Shown piece after piece: positions 30,588 through 42,392 of a DNA stretch of 64,000 nt. Source of the stretch: Dipteris shenzhenensis. Lineage: Eukaryota; Polypodiophyta; Polypodiopsida; Gleicheniales. Below the pieces are notes generated by a model. It saw only the letters and a list, made by a program, of their open reading frames with translations, was not told the origin of the DNA and did no database searches. Location: the NCBI GenBank assembly GCA_047967505.1, contig CM106541.1; one strand, 5' to 3'. The number at the start of each line of letters is the position of its first letter. Position 1 is the first letter of the stretch. A program made the position numbers and the translations under genes.

Positions 30588-33500
30588 CTAAACTACCATG
30601 TTCTTTGTCTTGATAACTTTCCATGTCTCGTTGACAGACACACAAAACCGCCAATCCTTCCATTCATTGTCTTCCATCGAGACCTTCCATCTCTTTTCCT
30701 CAGCGTGAACCAGCTTTAGCCATGCTACTTTAACTTGATTTAGCATGTGATCCACATCTCTGACAACGGCATACTTGAGATCATTTGGTGAGCATATTGT
30801 ATCAAGACAAGACTTTAATAAAACAATATCATTCTCCTCTAGCCAAGGAGGAATACATCCAATGCAACCAGGCTGGATTAAACGTGTTCTCAATCCTAAA
30901 TCTTTTGTCTCATATGCAATGATACAACCTCCATGCTGTAGAGGAATAAACTTATGCAATAAAGAACTAATTGGCCTTATACAATTCCAGGTGTATGGCA
31001 AATATGCATTTTGTAGGACACTCATGCCAGTGGTGCCATCAATATCTAATCTTTCATATCCTCTTTCAACAACAATGCGTTGCCTATAGTAGTGTGCTCC
31101 AAAGAATAGTTGCATGTCACCATTATGCTGAAAGAAAAAAAATGATGCTATATATGCTTTCCAGTGTCCCACACTAGAGACTAATGTTGCATCCTCTTCA
31201 GACTTTACGACAACCTTATCTTCAATCTTATAAACCTCAACCTTAAACATAATTTTCTTGTATTCTGTTACTCTCTCAATCCCAAATTGAAGATTTTGCT
31301 CTACATACCTTCTTTCCTCACTTGTTGCGTATCTAACTTTTGGCTTCTTTCTTGCTATTACAATACCCTTTTGGCCAATGACTCTTTGGCAAGGATAGTC
31401 TTTCGCATGCAATGTAGCTAAACTACATAAATGTTTCTCTTTTTCAATGGATGATACATGTATCAATCCTAATGAATGCCATTGAGGATAGTCATAACAT
31501 CCATGTTTGTCCACTAAATATCCATCTGGGACTGAAAGAACTCCATGAAACTCTTTCAACATCCTTTGATGAGGAAACAACCTATCAGCATCTTCTTGAA
31601 TATGTAGAAAGACCCATGTGAAAAATCTCCTTCGATGATAGTTTGCATATGAAATCTCATTGTCCTTATTGTTTGTTTTGATGCTAGCATATGTTGAGAC
31701 CATACGCTCATATATGTAGCACCAAAACCCATCGTGGCTGCCATGTCACAAAATATCATCAAGAAATTCTCCGAAACCTGCAACATGCTCTAATGGAGCT
31801 GAGTTTCTTCCAATCCACTCTTCTTATCTTACTCTCCAAGAAGCAAGCAATACCCTCAGAGTGTTTATGTCTTCTTGAGACCAGCCATTACTTCTAGTAT
31901 AGTTATAAAAGGCATGAGAAATATCTATGATCAAGAGACCCAAATCATAGAATTTCTTAGGAATACCTTGGACTTCACTTAGGACGTAAGGAAGACACCA
32001 TTGTACGAACTTTTGTTTTTCCTCTGCCTTGTAACTCTCAAAATACTTGCTAGGAAACCTTGGCCATCGACCATATCGGATGGAATAAGGTGTGGCCAAT
32101 GTCATTCTATGAGTTGCTTCATCGATTTCTTTCTTCACTCTATTATCGATATCTCTCATTAAAGAGCTCATGTACTTTGAAGATATTCAATGCTAGTATG
32201 TGCATACAATCGTACACAAGATCAAGAGATAAGTCGAACCCATAAAGATCATATAATCTCCATAGACATGATCTACCTGAAAGACCAGCCTCTTTGAGAA
32301 TGTCTTCACGTTGCATTTGAGTGCTTGCTCGCTCTGCAAGAAGCAAGTCTCTCAACATATCTTTTGTGGACCTCTTGGCTGGAGCATATCTGAATTGGAA
32401 TCTATTTTGGTCATAAAGGTATCGACTTGATCCTTCACATTCTAAAGTAGCTATAGGTTTGTCTCTACGACAAAAAGCTTGGCCACCATCTTTAAAAGCT
32501 CCAATCTTACATTGAGCTAGATGGTCACCAGTCACCATCATAAGCATAGCACGTGCTTTGAAGGTTTGGGAAAAAGAGCTATCACGCCCAACAATTAAAG
32601 GCATTGGATAATTGAAATCTATATCAATTCCATCTATGAACAAACTTTCTAATTCATCTATCAAAGGTTTCATAAAAACATGAAAGAGTCTGCTTGAGCT
32701 TCCTATAATTTTTTTGCAACTAAATGGAATGAACAAGACTGGTATTGCTCCAATTATGGACTTCTTTCCACAATTGAGAACCTTTATCTCGACGATGCCA
32801 CAATTCTTCTGGGTTGTTCTTGATGTCTGGAACCCATCCCAGTGAAATAAGAGAGCAAAATTGTGTGGATCTCCCTGTATATGTAAACAAAGACACATTT
32901 AGGGTACAACATTACGTGGAATCCTCGAACATAAATTAATTAGAGACCACACATAGTATATATTAGGAAAATTTACCTTACAGAGTCTTTGGGGACCTTG
33001 TATGAGAGCTCGACAAGCCTTGCAAACAAATTTGTAAATTTTCTCATGTTCTTTCCAACCCTCCAAAAGTGCTTCCAATTTAAGTGAAGATGGCCATGCT
33101 GTATAAGCTTGTTTGCAATACCCCTTCTCACATACCAATGGCAACTCAAACTCCGATTCTGGATCCCAAAACTCTTTAACACTTTTACATTTACTGCCAT
33201 CCCAAAACTCATCAATTCTAATATTTTCATTAGAATTGTTCAATACCAACCATTTGTCTTTATTTCGCCACATTTCCAATAATTCATGGCATAAAGATCT
33301 ACGTTTAGTAAGTAGTTTCAATTGTTCACCAATGGAAATGTAGTCAAAACATAACATTTCCTTTCTAGGCACTGCATATTTCTCACACTTCTCACAACAT
33401 GTTAAACAATCGCGCTTTAATTTTCTCTTTCCAGTGACATTTCTATTGCATTGGCATTCAACAGTGTTACCACTATAAGCGTCCTCTTTGCTTGGTAGAT

Positions 33501-34337
33501 AGAGTATTGGAGCATGTATGGAATCCTCTTTTTCTTGACATATTCTATATCTCTTTGATTCAACCATTCCAAGCCTTGTCAACATAGTAGTTAATTGCTC
33601 CCAACATGTGGGAACAGTTATTCCATTTAGAATTCCATCCCATGTTTCTGGAAGTTGGACCAACAGTTACTCAAACTCGATCTTTTTGTGCCTTCATGTG
33701 TTGTAGACCTAGGACCACCCATATCTCCAAATAGAATTTTAAGCATACTATCTTGAAACTCCACTGAAGCTTGATGTCCATCCCAAAGAGCTTGCAACTC
33801 AATCAATCTTTGTATGATTTTATCAGCGAGAGATAAATGGCTATCCTCTCCTAAAGCATCCATGTTATCCTCTTCATCATCCAACCTATCTTGTTCATGC
33901 ATATCAGTAAATTCATCATTCCCTTCCATTTGATGCATAGGCTCATTGTTCTCCTCTTCTTCAGGTCCACAAGAGCTAAAGTGTGGAGCATGCAAACCAA
34001 GATTTTCTGCAATAGTTTCAAATCGCTCATCAACTTGCATATGCCTTGCATAAGTTGATGGAGCGACCAAGCGGCCACCATGGCAATAAGTTTCACATCT
34101 ACACCATACCCGCCTCCATCGATTAGATGATTCAATGAGTTCTTCATTCACTACAGTATCATTGTCAATAGAGTTCTCCTCATTCACATTCCTCAAAATT
34201 GATGCATGTAAGTTTCCAATGGAATCTTGTTGCAAATGCACATAATACGTCCTCCGGCTCACATCTTGATAGCCAAGAGGTGAATGCCTACACCTATAAT
34301 TGCATCTACATCTTCGTAGGCTATCATCTGTTGCCAT
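30588..34337 (-). pseudogene. TNP2-like transposase of CACTA copy A
   Basis: From ATG 34337 the N-terminus has two Cys/His clusters, CRCNYRC...TYYVH and CRCETYCHG...TYARHM, followed by an acidic stretch. After a frame change near 33,660 comes TCWEQLTTMLTRLG and a Cys-rich segment. A clean intron (32976-32875) splices KACRALIQGPQRLCK to GDPHNFALLFHWDGFQ. The core has KPLIDELESLF, MMVTGDHLAQCK and CRR. A further frame change near 32,160 leads to IPKKFYDLG, WCYIYERMVSTY and a C-terminal extension (CIPPWLEENDIVLL) ending at 30588. Stops lie at 31826-31824 (TAA) and 31748-31746 (TGA). TNP2 kinship rests on these core motifs; the ends are unlike the plant EnSpm proteins I know. Confidence 0.72.
32875..32976 (-). 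other. Intron of the copy A transposase, 102 bases
   Basis: On the minus strand the donor is AAG|GTAAATTTTCC and the acceptor TTACATATACAG|GGAGATCC. Removing it joins two frames in phase 0 and eliminates the TAA at 32901-32899. Confidence 0.8.
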
Positions 34338-34689
34338 CTGGAATAAGGCACATGAAATCATAAATAAAACACCCTAGAGAACAAACACTTACATAAGCTC
34401 AACAAAGTCCATCACAAGCATAGAGACATAGCATTTATAAACATGTATAAACACATTTAAAATAAAAACACATAGTAGGGTCCTAAGTATGGGCAACTAG
34501 TGCTAGTCGTATAGACGGCCTCCCAACAGATATCATCAAAGCAGCCTCACCCATGGTAAAACCGTAGGTAAGCCATTGTAGGCCATGCAAATGCACACCC
34601 TAGCAATGACTCCATGGATAAAGAAGGAATATACCCGTGAGATTTTGTCACTTCTGGTACTTAGCTCCCACACATAGGACCATAGATAC

Positions 34690-35830
34690 GTGTCTAGCAT
34701 AGCATAATTGCAGCATAATTGCATAGCATATCATAACATAAAAATGAAACTGCCATACCATAAGCAAATAAAAGAAATATTGCCATATCATATAGACAAG
34801 GCATAGACTTTAAAAGAAGCATAGGCAAATAGGCATTCACATAAAGCATAGAAATAGGCATTCACATAAAGCATAAACTTAATAGGCATTCACATAAAGC
34901 ATAGAAATAGGCATTAAGCATAAAGAAGGCATCCATAAACATTTAAAGAGTAGATCTGTAAAGCATAAAGCATAAAACATGCATATAGAATTAGGCATAT
35001 AGGCATTCACATAGGCATATAGACATATAGAAGCATAGACATAGGCATACATAAACATAGATGCATAGACATATAGGACCATAGATACGTGTCTAGCATA
35101 AACCCAATGAAACATAGAAGCACAAACAATGGCATTCACATAGGCACAAACAATAACATAGACATATAGAAACACCAATAGAAACATAGGCATAGACTAT
35201 AGAAACACCAATAGAAACATAGGCATAGACTATAGCATAAATAGCATAGAAGCATGTAGAAACATAGGCAAGCATAAACATAGGCATTCATCAATGGCAA
35301 AGAAGGCATCCATAAACATTTAAAGAGTAGATCCATAAAGCATAAAGCATAAAACATGCATATAGAATCAGGCATATAGGCATTCACATAAAGCATAGAA
35401 ATAGGCATTCACATAAAGCATAAACTTAATAGGCATAGAAGCATAGACTAATAGGCATATAGACAAATAGGCAAATAGGCAAATAGGCAAATAGGCATAG
35501 GCATTCACATAGGCATATAGAAGGATAGACATTCATTAAATAAGCATAAAGCATATACTAGCATTCACATAAAGTATAGAAGCATAAGACATAAACATCA
35601 AGCATAAAATAAGGCACGCAATGGCATTCATTAAATAGACTAAAGAAGCATAGGCAAATAGGCATTCACATAAAGCATAAAGCAAATAGAAGCATAGGCA
35701 AATAGGCATTCACATAAAGCATATAGACATATAGAAGCATAGGCAAATAGGCATAAAGCATAAAGTAGGCATTCACATAAGCATATAGACATATAGAAGC
35801 ATAGACATAGGCATACATAAACTTATTACG
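34690..35830. repeat. Array of GCATA/AGGCAT short repeats upstream of the copy A transposase
   Basis: Irregular repetition of CATAAAGCATAGGCAAATAG, GGCATTCACATAAAGC and ACATATAGAAGC. Larger duplications are layered on top: the block beginning GGCATCCATAAACATTTAAAG at about 34,927 recurs about 380 bp on at about 35,307. Reading frames (AYVYASICLYAYVN) are repeat shadows. Confidence 0.88.
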
Positions 35831-37136
35831 AGATAGGATTTGTGGCATGGGAGGCATATATATTAAGAGATAGGATTACTTTAGGATAGAAAATGGGGGT
35901 TAATGCTGGAACATTCCTTGGTAAATGGATTGAATTAGTACTAACTTGGAAATTGCTGCCCAAGGTGAGCTGACCGCATTGCAATCAACCTGTTGGGAGT
36001 TCACCTCAGAATGTACCCTAATGCCTCGATCCTCCCAGTGTTTATGTCGCAATCAATCCTCTTGGGAGCTGCAGATGCTCACGGAGTCAAGGGCAATGGG
36101 CAACATACGCCCCAGCTGTGAGCTGCTTCAAATGGTGCACAGCAGCTAGTACACTGCATGTACAGATCACCCTTTTATTGCCTGCAGCTGCAGGGCAAAC
36201 GGAATATCGGAACTAGCCTGGGCGCAGTGTACTAGCTGCTAGTGTAGCAGCTGTTGGCCAAAAATCAGAGCTGCTGGGGCGTGCGTCGTGATGCAGATGA
36301 ATAAGGTACTGCGCGTGAGCAGCTGATCGATATGGTGCAGGTAGCGCCTACAGTAGAAGCGAGCGCGGGCTGCTGCTCAGTGCTCACTAGTTGCTAGGGA
36401 AGGGACAAACGTGTCCTTAGCAAGGTGCAGGCTACAAGTACAGGCAGTGAGAATCGTGATAGAAGCTAGAGGTCTCCACCGAATCGATAGCTCTGTTCCA
36501 TTGAGGAGCCGTTTGAAGGAAGGAGGAAATATTTTGGGGGGATTTTTTCCCCCAAAATGCAACTTTGGTGCCTTCCCCTTTAACCCTATCTAAACCCTTT
36601 AAACCAAGTACCATTACCCAAGTATACCATTGCAAATTTGGGTACTAATCTGATGGTTGTACATATCCATATACATGAACGTCCTTCCCTTCCTTGCCAT
36701 GATTGTCCCTTGAGCCTAGTTCTTAATTAAAAAGCCCTAGACTAGCTCCATGGGACTTAAAAGTGCGATGCCCCAAACTGTGATGTGGGTATGGCCTTGC
36801 TTATGTCTCTCTATGACTCTCTAAATATTTTAGCCAAGCCAAATTTTCCCTTCATAGGCTCTTATGTCTTTCAAAATGAGAGGTATGAAGTGGCATTTTG
36901 CCCTTTAGAGGCATTTATGTCCTTTGAAATGAGAGGTATGAAATGGTTTTCAAACACTATCAATACTTTGCCATCCATCATCATCCACAGAACTGCCCTT
37001 ACGATTACTAAAACAACAAAGTGGCTAACCAAGAACCACTTCCAGTTCATATGAAACATAAAGATGCAAAAAACTATAATTTAAGCTTTACAGATGAGAG
37101 ATGCAAAAGATATACATCCTTCGGTGTACACTTGAG
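35831..37136. other. Internal part of CACTA copy A without a clear gene
   Basis: GC-richer than its surroundings up to about 36,600, with repeated GCAGCTG/AGCTGC words at 36,060-36,320. A perfect 10-bp hairpin lies at 36531-36558 (ATTTTGGGGG with CCCCCAAAAT). A direct repeat ATGAGAGGTATGAA occurs at about 36,876 and 36,928. This may be promoter or leader for the minus-strand transposase, or a nested insertion. Confidence 0.4.
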
Positions 37137-37139
37137 TTA

Positions 37140-37345
37140 CAAGAAGAAGCATTTACATAAAGCATAACTCATAAAGCATAGATAGGCATACATAGATAAA
37201 AAAGAGCAGATGAAGTGGGTTGTTGGTTGTGTGCATAAGCTATATATATATGCCCTAGCTTTAGAGTTACAACGAAGAGCAAATGTAGAATCATATATAG
37301 AAACAACCATATATATATATATATATATATATGAGATACAAAAAA
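37140..37345. repeat. GCATA words and AT microsatellite
   Basis: A short patch of the same CATAAAGCATA words as the main array (37,150-37,195) is followed by TATATA runs at 37,232-37,246 and 37,306-37,333. Confidence 0.8.
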
Positions 37346-37794
37346 TATATATATGATACATATATAGAATCATATAGTGTCTCTTGAACCTATTAAACAA
37401 TTTGAGTCTTCTTTATTAATTATTCATCAATGAGCCATGACATGGTTCATGATAGTGGTTTGTGTGCAAACCAAAGAGTTGGATCATTTGATGGATTCAT
37501 GTTAATGGTTTGTGTGCAATGCAAAGGGGGGATTGGTTGATAAGTTCACTGAAGCATTGGGAAACATGAAGGACCTACTCAAATCATTGTAGCAAAGAGC
37601 TTTCAAAATAAAGCGCACCAAAAAAATCCTTTACCAATGAATTTTGCCATATAGGCCAAGGCTAGGATATCGCATTCAAAACTAGCTAGGACCTATTGGA
37701 GATCCTCCAAAGTTGGTACCCTACTTGTAAAGAAGAAGTAGGCACTTTCTCTTGCCAACCGCTTGAGCTCGGCTTGATGTCTTTAACCTCGAGC

Positions 37795-38160
37795 TCAAAG
37801 TTTGCAAAATGCTTCTAACCCACTTCGTACCACCCTTTGGTTGCAACTTCCCTTGCATGATTCGTTTGGCTTCTTCCAACTCCAGCGGATTGAAGCCCGG
37901 TTAGGATTTTTTGCCAGTGCTTCCATGTAAGACATCAATTCTCCATCCTTTTCAAGTTGCTCACCCAAAGCCTCACCCGTAGTGACCACCTTTTTTGAGG
38001 CACTACTCTCATCACTACTCTCCACCTCTTTTGAGGTACTTCCATCCTCATCATGCACCACACTCATTGTTTTCACACACTTGACACCTACTAAGTCACT
38101 TCTCCATCTTTTTAGGGAGCCTTTTCTCCCTAGCATCACATAGGAATGGGTGGCGGGCAT
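37795..38160 (-). CDS. Hypothetical Ser/Lys/Glu-rich ORF within CACTA copy A
   Basis: ATG at 38160, about 121 codons. The central part is acidic and Ser-rich (STSKEVESSDESSASKKV) and the end basic (WSWKKPNESCKGSCNQR). Not recognised. It could be an upstream exon of the element or cargo. It lies on the same strand as the element's genes but 3.5 kb upstream of the transposase start. Confidence 0.25.
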   Translation of the reverse strand: MPATHSYVMLGRKGSLKRWRSDLVGVKCVKTMSVVHDEDGSTSKEVESSDESSASKKVVTTGEALGEQLEKDGELMSYMEALAKNPNRASIRWSWKKPNESCKGSCNQRVVRSGLEAFCKL

Positions 38161-38224
38161 GCACTACTTAGGCCATAATCTTGTCACAATGCTCTCATGG
38201 ACTTAAGCAAATTATGTTATTGCT

Positions 38225-38570
38225 AGATGGCTTCCTTTTGGATTGACAATATTGCAAACAACATAGAGTTTTATTTTGGATCTATTTTCAAATGTAGATG
38301 GATGAAGGGTATCAAAAAGTTCATGGAGTGACTATACATTAACACCACAGAATAATACTAACTTAATGTATAATGTGTACTATGAACAAAATACAAAAAT
38401 TTAAGGAAAAACAATGGGAGATTAGCAAACTTTCTTTCAATTAGATGAATGCCTCTTGGATGGACAATATAGCAAGCAACCTAGAGGTCTAGTTTGTCAT
38501 ATTTATTTACAAATGTACATGGAATTTCAGGGTATCAAAAAATCAATGGACTGAAGATGCATTGACACCC
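38225..38570. repeat. Tandem duplication with a unit of about 220 bp
   Basis: A unit with GGATTGACAATATTGCAAAC, AAATGTAGATGGA and GGGTATCAAAAAGTTCATGG recurs, diverged, as GGATGGACAATATAGCAAGC, AAATGTACATGGA and GGGTATCAAAAAATCAATGG. Each unit ends in ATTAACACC or ATTGACACC. Confidence 0.8.
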
Positions 38571-39125
38571 CGTTGACATCACAACATAAAACTTTGCATA
38601 CCTAATTGAAATTTTGTGCACTAGAGGATCCTAGCATCTCATTTAAAATGAATTTTATCATTTGGATTAACATGAGATAACTAATTTTTACACAAAAACA
38701 TTTCATTTTACATCACACATTATTCATTTCATGGTTCAAGTAATTATTTGCCCTTTATTGGCAAAACTTTGCTTTGACAACCTTAGACAATTGAGACTTT
38801 CATTTGAATATTAGCTGCACATTTTGCGCTTATTTTTAATTGACCCTTTTATTTGAATCATTAATTTGAAATTACATTTCATATTTTTAATTTTTACACA
38901 TTTGACAATTCACATTGACATTATTTGTATGTTGCACTTACAAATAGATATATTATTATATGTTGCACTTAGAAATTTTTGGATATATAAAAGAAATATA
39001 AGAGTTTTAAAATTTGTAAAAATTATAATTTGCCTACGTTATATCCTGTTCAAATTAAATTATACAAGATTCTTATATATATGCTCATTTTTAATATAAA
39101 AATTCACATGGATAATACAATGTTC
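38571..39125. other. AT-rich stretch, nothing recognised
   Basis: Very AT-rich sequence between the tandem duplication and the right subterminal repeats. No credible frame. Confidence 0.5.
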
Positions 39126-39129
39126 TTGG

Positions 39130-39577
39130 TTGCATAAACAACTCATTTCTATGTAGGTAATTGAAATCACCACATAGAAAAGATACATTTTTTCTAATTA
39201 ACTATATAGGAACTTATAATCCACTTGATTCTCCATATAAAAAGTCACATTTCTTAGAAAATACGCCACTTCTTATATAGGAAACATAAAATCCACTTCA
39301 TTCAAGAAAGTCACATTTCCTACATAGCATTGCATGGTCTATATAGAAATATAGTTTCCTATATACAAGAGACCTCATTTTCTATATAGATAACATAGAA
39401 TCCACTTGATTCTCCACACTAAAGTCAAATTTCCTAGATAGCACTACCTAGTCTATATAGGAAAAAGAATTTCCTAGATAAAGGGGGGAAAATTGTTCTT
39501 CCTAACTAGGAAATATGCTTAAATTTCCTAGTTACCTAGAAATTTCCTATATAGAGATTGGTCCAAAGTCCCTTGTG
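39130..39577. repeat. Right terminus and subterminal repeats of CACTA copy A
   Basis: Repeated words TATATAGGAAA, TTTCCTAGATAG, AACTAGGAAAT and the phrase ATCCACTTGATTCTCCA (about 39,220 and 39,400) lead to the terminal CCAAAGTCCCTTGTG. The same word set occurs at the left end. Confidence 0.8.
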
Positions 39578-39580
39578 GTA

Positions 39581-40140
39581 GAGCATGAATCGGCATTCAT
39601 CAGTTGGCAAATTCAATGCTAAAAGTGTAATTTTTATTTGCTTTGTTGATTGATTGATGTGTGTATGTGCATCGAAATAAGGCATTAATGCATGCAAAGG
39701 AACCCTGAGAACACTTATACACTATTGAACACCTAGGGTATAGGGATGTGCACAGGTGGGCATACATCAGTTGGAATGAAATGGCACTCACATGTAGGTC
39801 TACACATGAAAAGAAATGACACACTTACCCCTTGCCTGATGTGGCATTGAGACTCCTTTTTTCTTGCACTAACCTGAGAAACAATAACTTGGAAATCACC
39901 AATGCAAAACATTCACTTTTCACCCTAAACCCCTAAAGTTCTAGGTCGATGCCTATGCCTTGTGGTATGTGCTTGTGGGTGATAGCCACAACATGAGTGT
40001 GAGATGGTAGGAATACTTGGACTATAATGACACTTTGCAACAAGGTGGTGACCTTCACCGTGGGATATACTTTCCCCATCTCAAGAACCCATCTTTGTGG
40101 GTTGGTAGGGCTGATTGACCCTAGTCATCACCACAATTAG
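39581..40140. other. Spacer between CACTA copies A and B
   Basis: Starts with the GTA target duplication and shows no gene or repeat I recognise. There is no CACAAGG-type end for copy B here, so copy B is probably truncated on this side. Confidence 0.4.
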
Positions 40141-40149
40141 ACAAACATA

Positions 40150-42303
40150 TTTTCTTTATGTAAGAATCTTTGACATAAAAATTTTAAAATAAACTTCATA
40201 GTTATAAATTAAAATATGAAACATATACCTTATCTTTGTTTGAGATGAGCTCACTTCTTGAACTTCAAGAATCTCCACATTAGTGGTTTTCGCTCTATTG
40301 GTTGTGTCAACATGTAGCATCTCAGTGAATGTTATGTAGCATCTCATATTCATATTTCCTTCACCATAAGAATCCTTGACATAAAGTTTTCAAATTAGTC
40401 AAATGGTGCAATCTTATCTCATAGTAGTTTAATGAGTAAGAACACTAGTTCAAAAGATTTGAATGGTCCATAACTAAGTTCCAAATCTACATCATCATCA
40501 AAAGAGTTGAATTGACAAGTATATATACCTCATCAGTTTTATAATACTATAATCCTTCAAAGCTCTTCGTTTGCATGATAGACCCATCCATCTATACAAA
40601 AGCCCATACGATTGAAATGAATAAAAGAATCATTCTTAAGAAAAAAATTTATAATAACTTTTATTGGAAATGTTTTACTAACCTCAAATGATGGACATGT
40701 TGTTCCATAGTATTCTTCTACAAAAGCATTTGAATATGCAGCAGACTATACCAAAGAATTAAATAATGTAAGTATGAAGTCACACTTATTGAACATATTG
40801 TCTTTAAATAAATGTATCTTATAATTAAACTTCATGATTGTCAAAAGTATAAATACAAGCATACTTCTCCACATCAAGATTATTGAAAGTTTATTCAAGA
40901 CAAGGAGTGTAAACTTCAAGCTCCTTGCTCTACAACATTTTAAGTAAACATTAAAATCTCTCTTTAAATGTTACATATCATTGTAAAATGAGAAATGATG
41001 AGAAATACTTCTTATTGTAACATCATTTTTGTATACATCCTTCAAAGTAGTACTAAATTCCTGGTTCATTTGCTAAGGCTTTTTACTAGATCCTATGAAA
41101 CAAACACAAGAAAATAAAACCAATAGCTTTTATTTATGTTTTCCTATAAGACATATATTAAGTCTAATAAATATCAAATTGTTAAGAGGCCAACTTACTA
41201 TACCCATGATACCCTTTTTCTTGGTGTACTTTCTTGGTGATTGCTTTGAAGAAATCCACCACTTGTAAATATCTTGTTCTCTCCAAATATACTCAACTCC
41301 ACTAAATTTTAGAGACTTGATTTCATGGCGGTGCTCATGGATAATATCTTTGATACTTTCATGTTGCTCTTTCTTTATGTCACAACTCATCAACAATTCC
41401 TACACCTTCAAACCACTATCGCACACGACAATAGTTTTCTAGTAACGTAGAATGCTGATATCTAAAGCACTTCTCTAAGACCTCCTTTCCATATAACTTA
41501 CTCTTATCTCTACAACTCATTTTGAGAGGTTTGAATAGATCATCATAAGTGGGTGTGAATCCAAAACCTGATATTGTAAGGGTGGAAGCTTGGGACCTAT
41601 CTTGTGTACAATGAACCTCCTTATCTTTCTTAAAGGATCCATTTCTTGGTGTATCTCTATGATCTCCTTTATCTATTAAAAAAAATACAAGTGATGTCAT
41701 GTTCCATAAGTGTATGATAATGTAAGCAAATAGGACAAGTGCTTAACATAGAAAATCATCATAGTTGAATCAAATCATAGTACCAATGCATGCAATTATA
41801 ATCATCATAGTTTAATCAAATCATAGTATAAATGCATGAAATTACTATTTTCCAATCATATTCTCCCGTGACTTAAATTCAGCCCACCCCCACGCCTACC
41901 CTATCCTCTAAATTAATCCACTCCTCTTCAAAAAGATGACCCTAAATTTAACCACCTCCCTCCCCATATGATTCTCTAAATTGATCCACTCCTCTTCAAA
42001 AAGATAAACCCTAAATTTAACCACCTCCCCCCCATATGATTCTCTAAAATTAGCCAACTTGAGTGCATAACATAGAAAGATAATCATTCCCATTCTTTGC
42101 ACTAAAAGCATACCATAGAAATATAAACTTAAAAGCCTATTATAATAAGATAAACATAGAAAGTTAAAATGATTCTATACAAGCATAAAAACACATACCT
42201 TTTAGGTCATTGATCATGGTATCCATCGCTCCAAGGAAATGTGGATCCTCACTCAACATTTTCTTTAGTAGTTGTACCATCTCTGCATTGATGATAGCCA
42301 TCT
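40150..42303 (-). pseudogene. Second gene of CACTA copy B, decayed
   Basis: Exon 1 from ATG 42303 (MVQLLKKMLSEDPHFLGAMD) ends at a GTATG donor. Exon 2 spans about 41,674 to 41,200 (FTPTYDDLFKPLKM, LYGKEVLEKCFRYQHS, EHRHEIKSLKFSGVEYIW). Later exons retain TPCLE, YYGTTCPSFE and DSYGEGNMNMRC. There is only one copy of the exon pair that is doubled in copy A. Exon 2 has a stop after ENYCRVR and a frame change. Confidence 0.72.
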
Positions 42304-42392
42304 TCTATCTACAAATACATGATACAAATTAGTGGTATTTAACGTGAGAACAAATATTTTCTTTAAAAAATATAAATAGAAAAACATACCAC

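Larger units (their letters stand above)
26195..39577 (-). mobile_element. CACTA-like DNA transposon, copy A, 13.4 kb with both ends
   Basis: The left end reads CACAAGGAACTTTGAG at 26195; the right end read inwards from 39577 is CACAAGGGACTTTGGA, and the similarity continues for about 36 bases to TATAGGAAA. The flanks are GTA at 26192-26194 and 39578-39580, a 3-bp target duplication as in the CACTA/EnSpm superfamily. Both ends carry subterminal arrays of the same words (CTATATAGGAAA, TTTCCTAGATAG, AACTAGGAAAT). Inside, on the minus strand, lie a transposase gene (34337-30588) and a second multi-exon gene (30408-26988). Several premature stops suggest it is no longer autonomous. Confidence 0.85.

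Noticed and set aside
32899-32901. A stop codon breaking the copy A transposase
   Set aside because: It lies inside a clean 102-base GT-AG intron (32976-32875) that joins the frames in phase.
34879-35408. Tyr/Ala/Cys-rich ORFs (AYVYASICLYAYVN)
   Set aside because: Translation of the GCATA short-repeat array.
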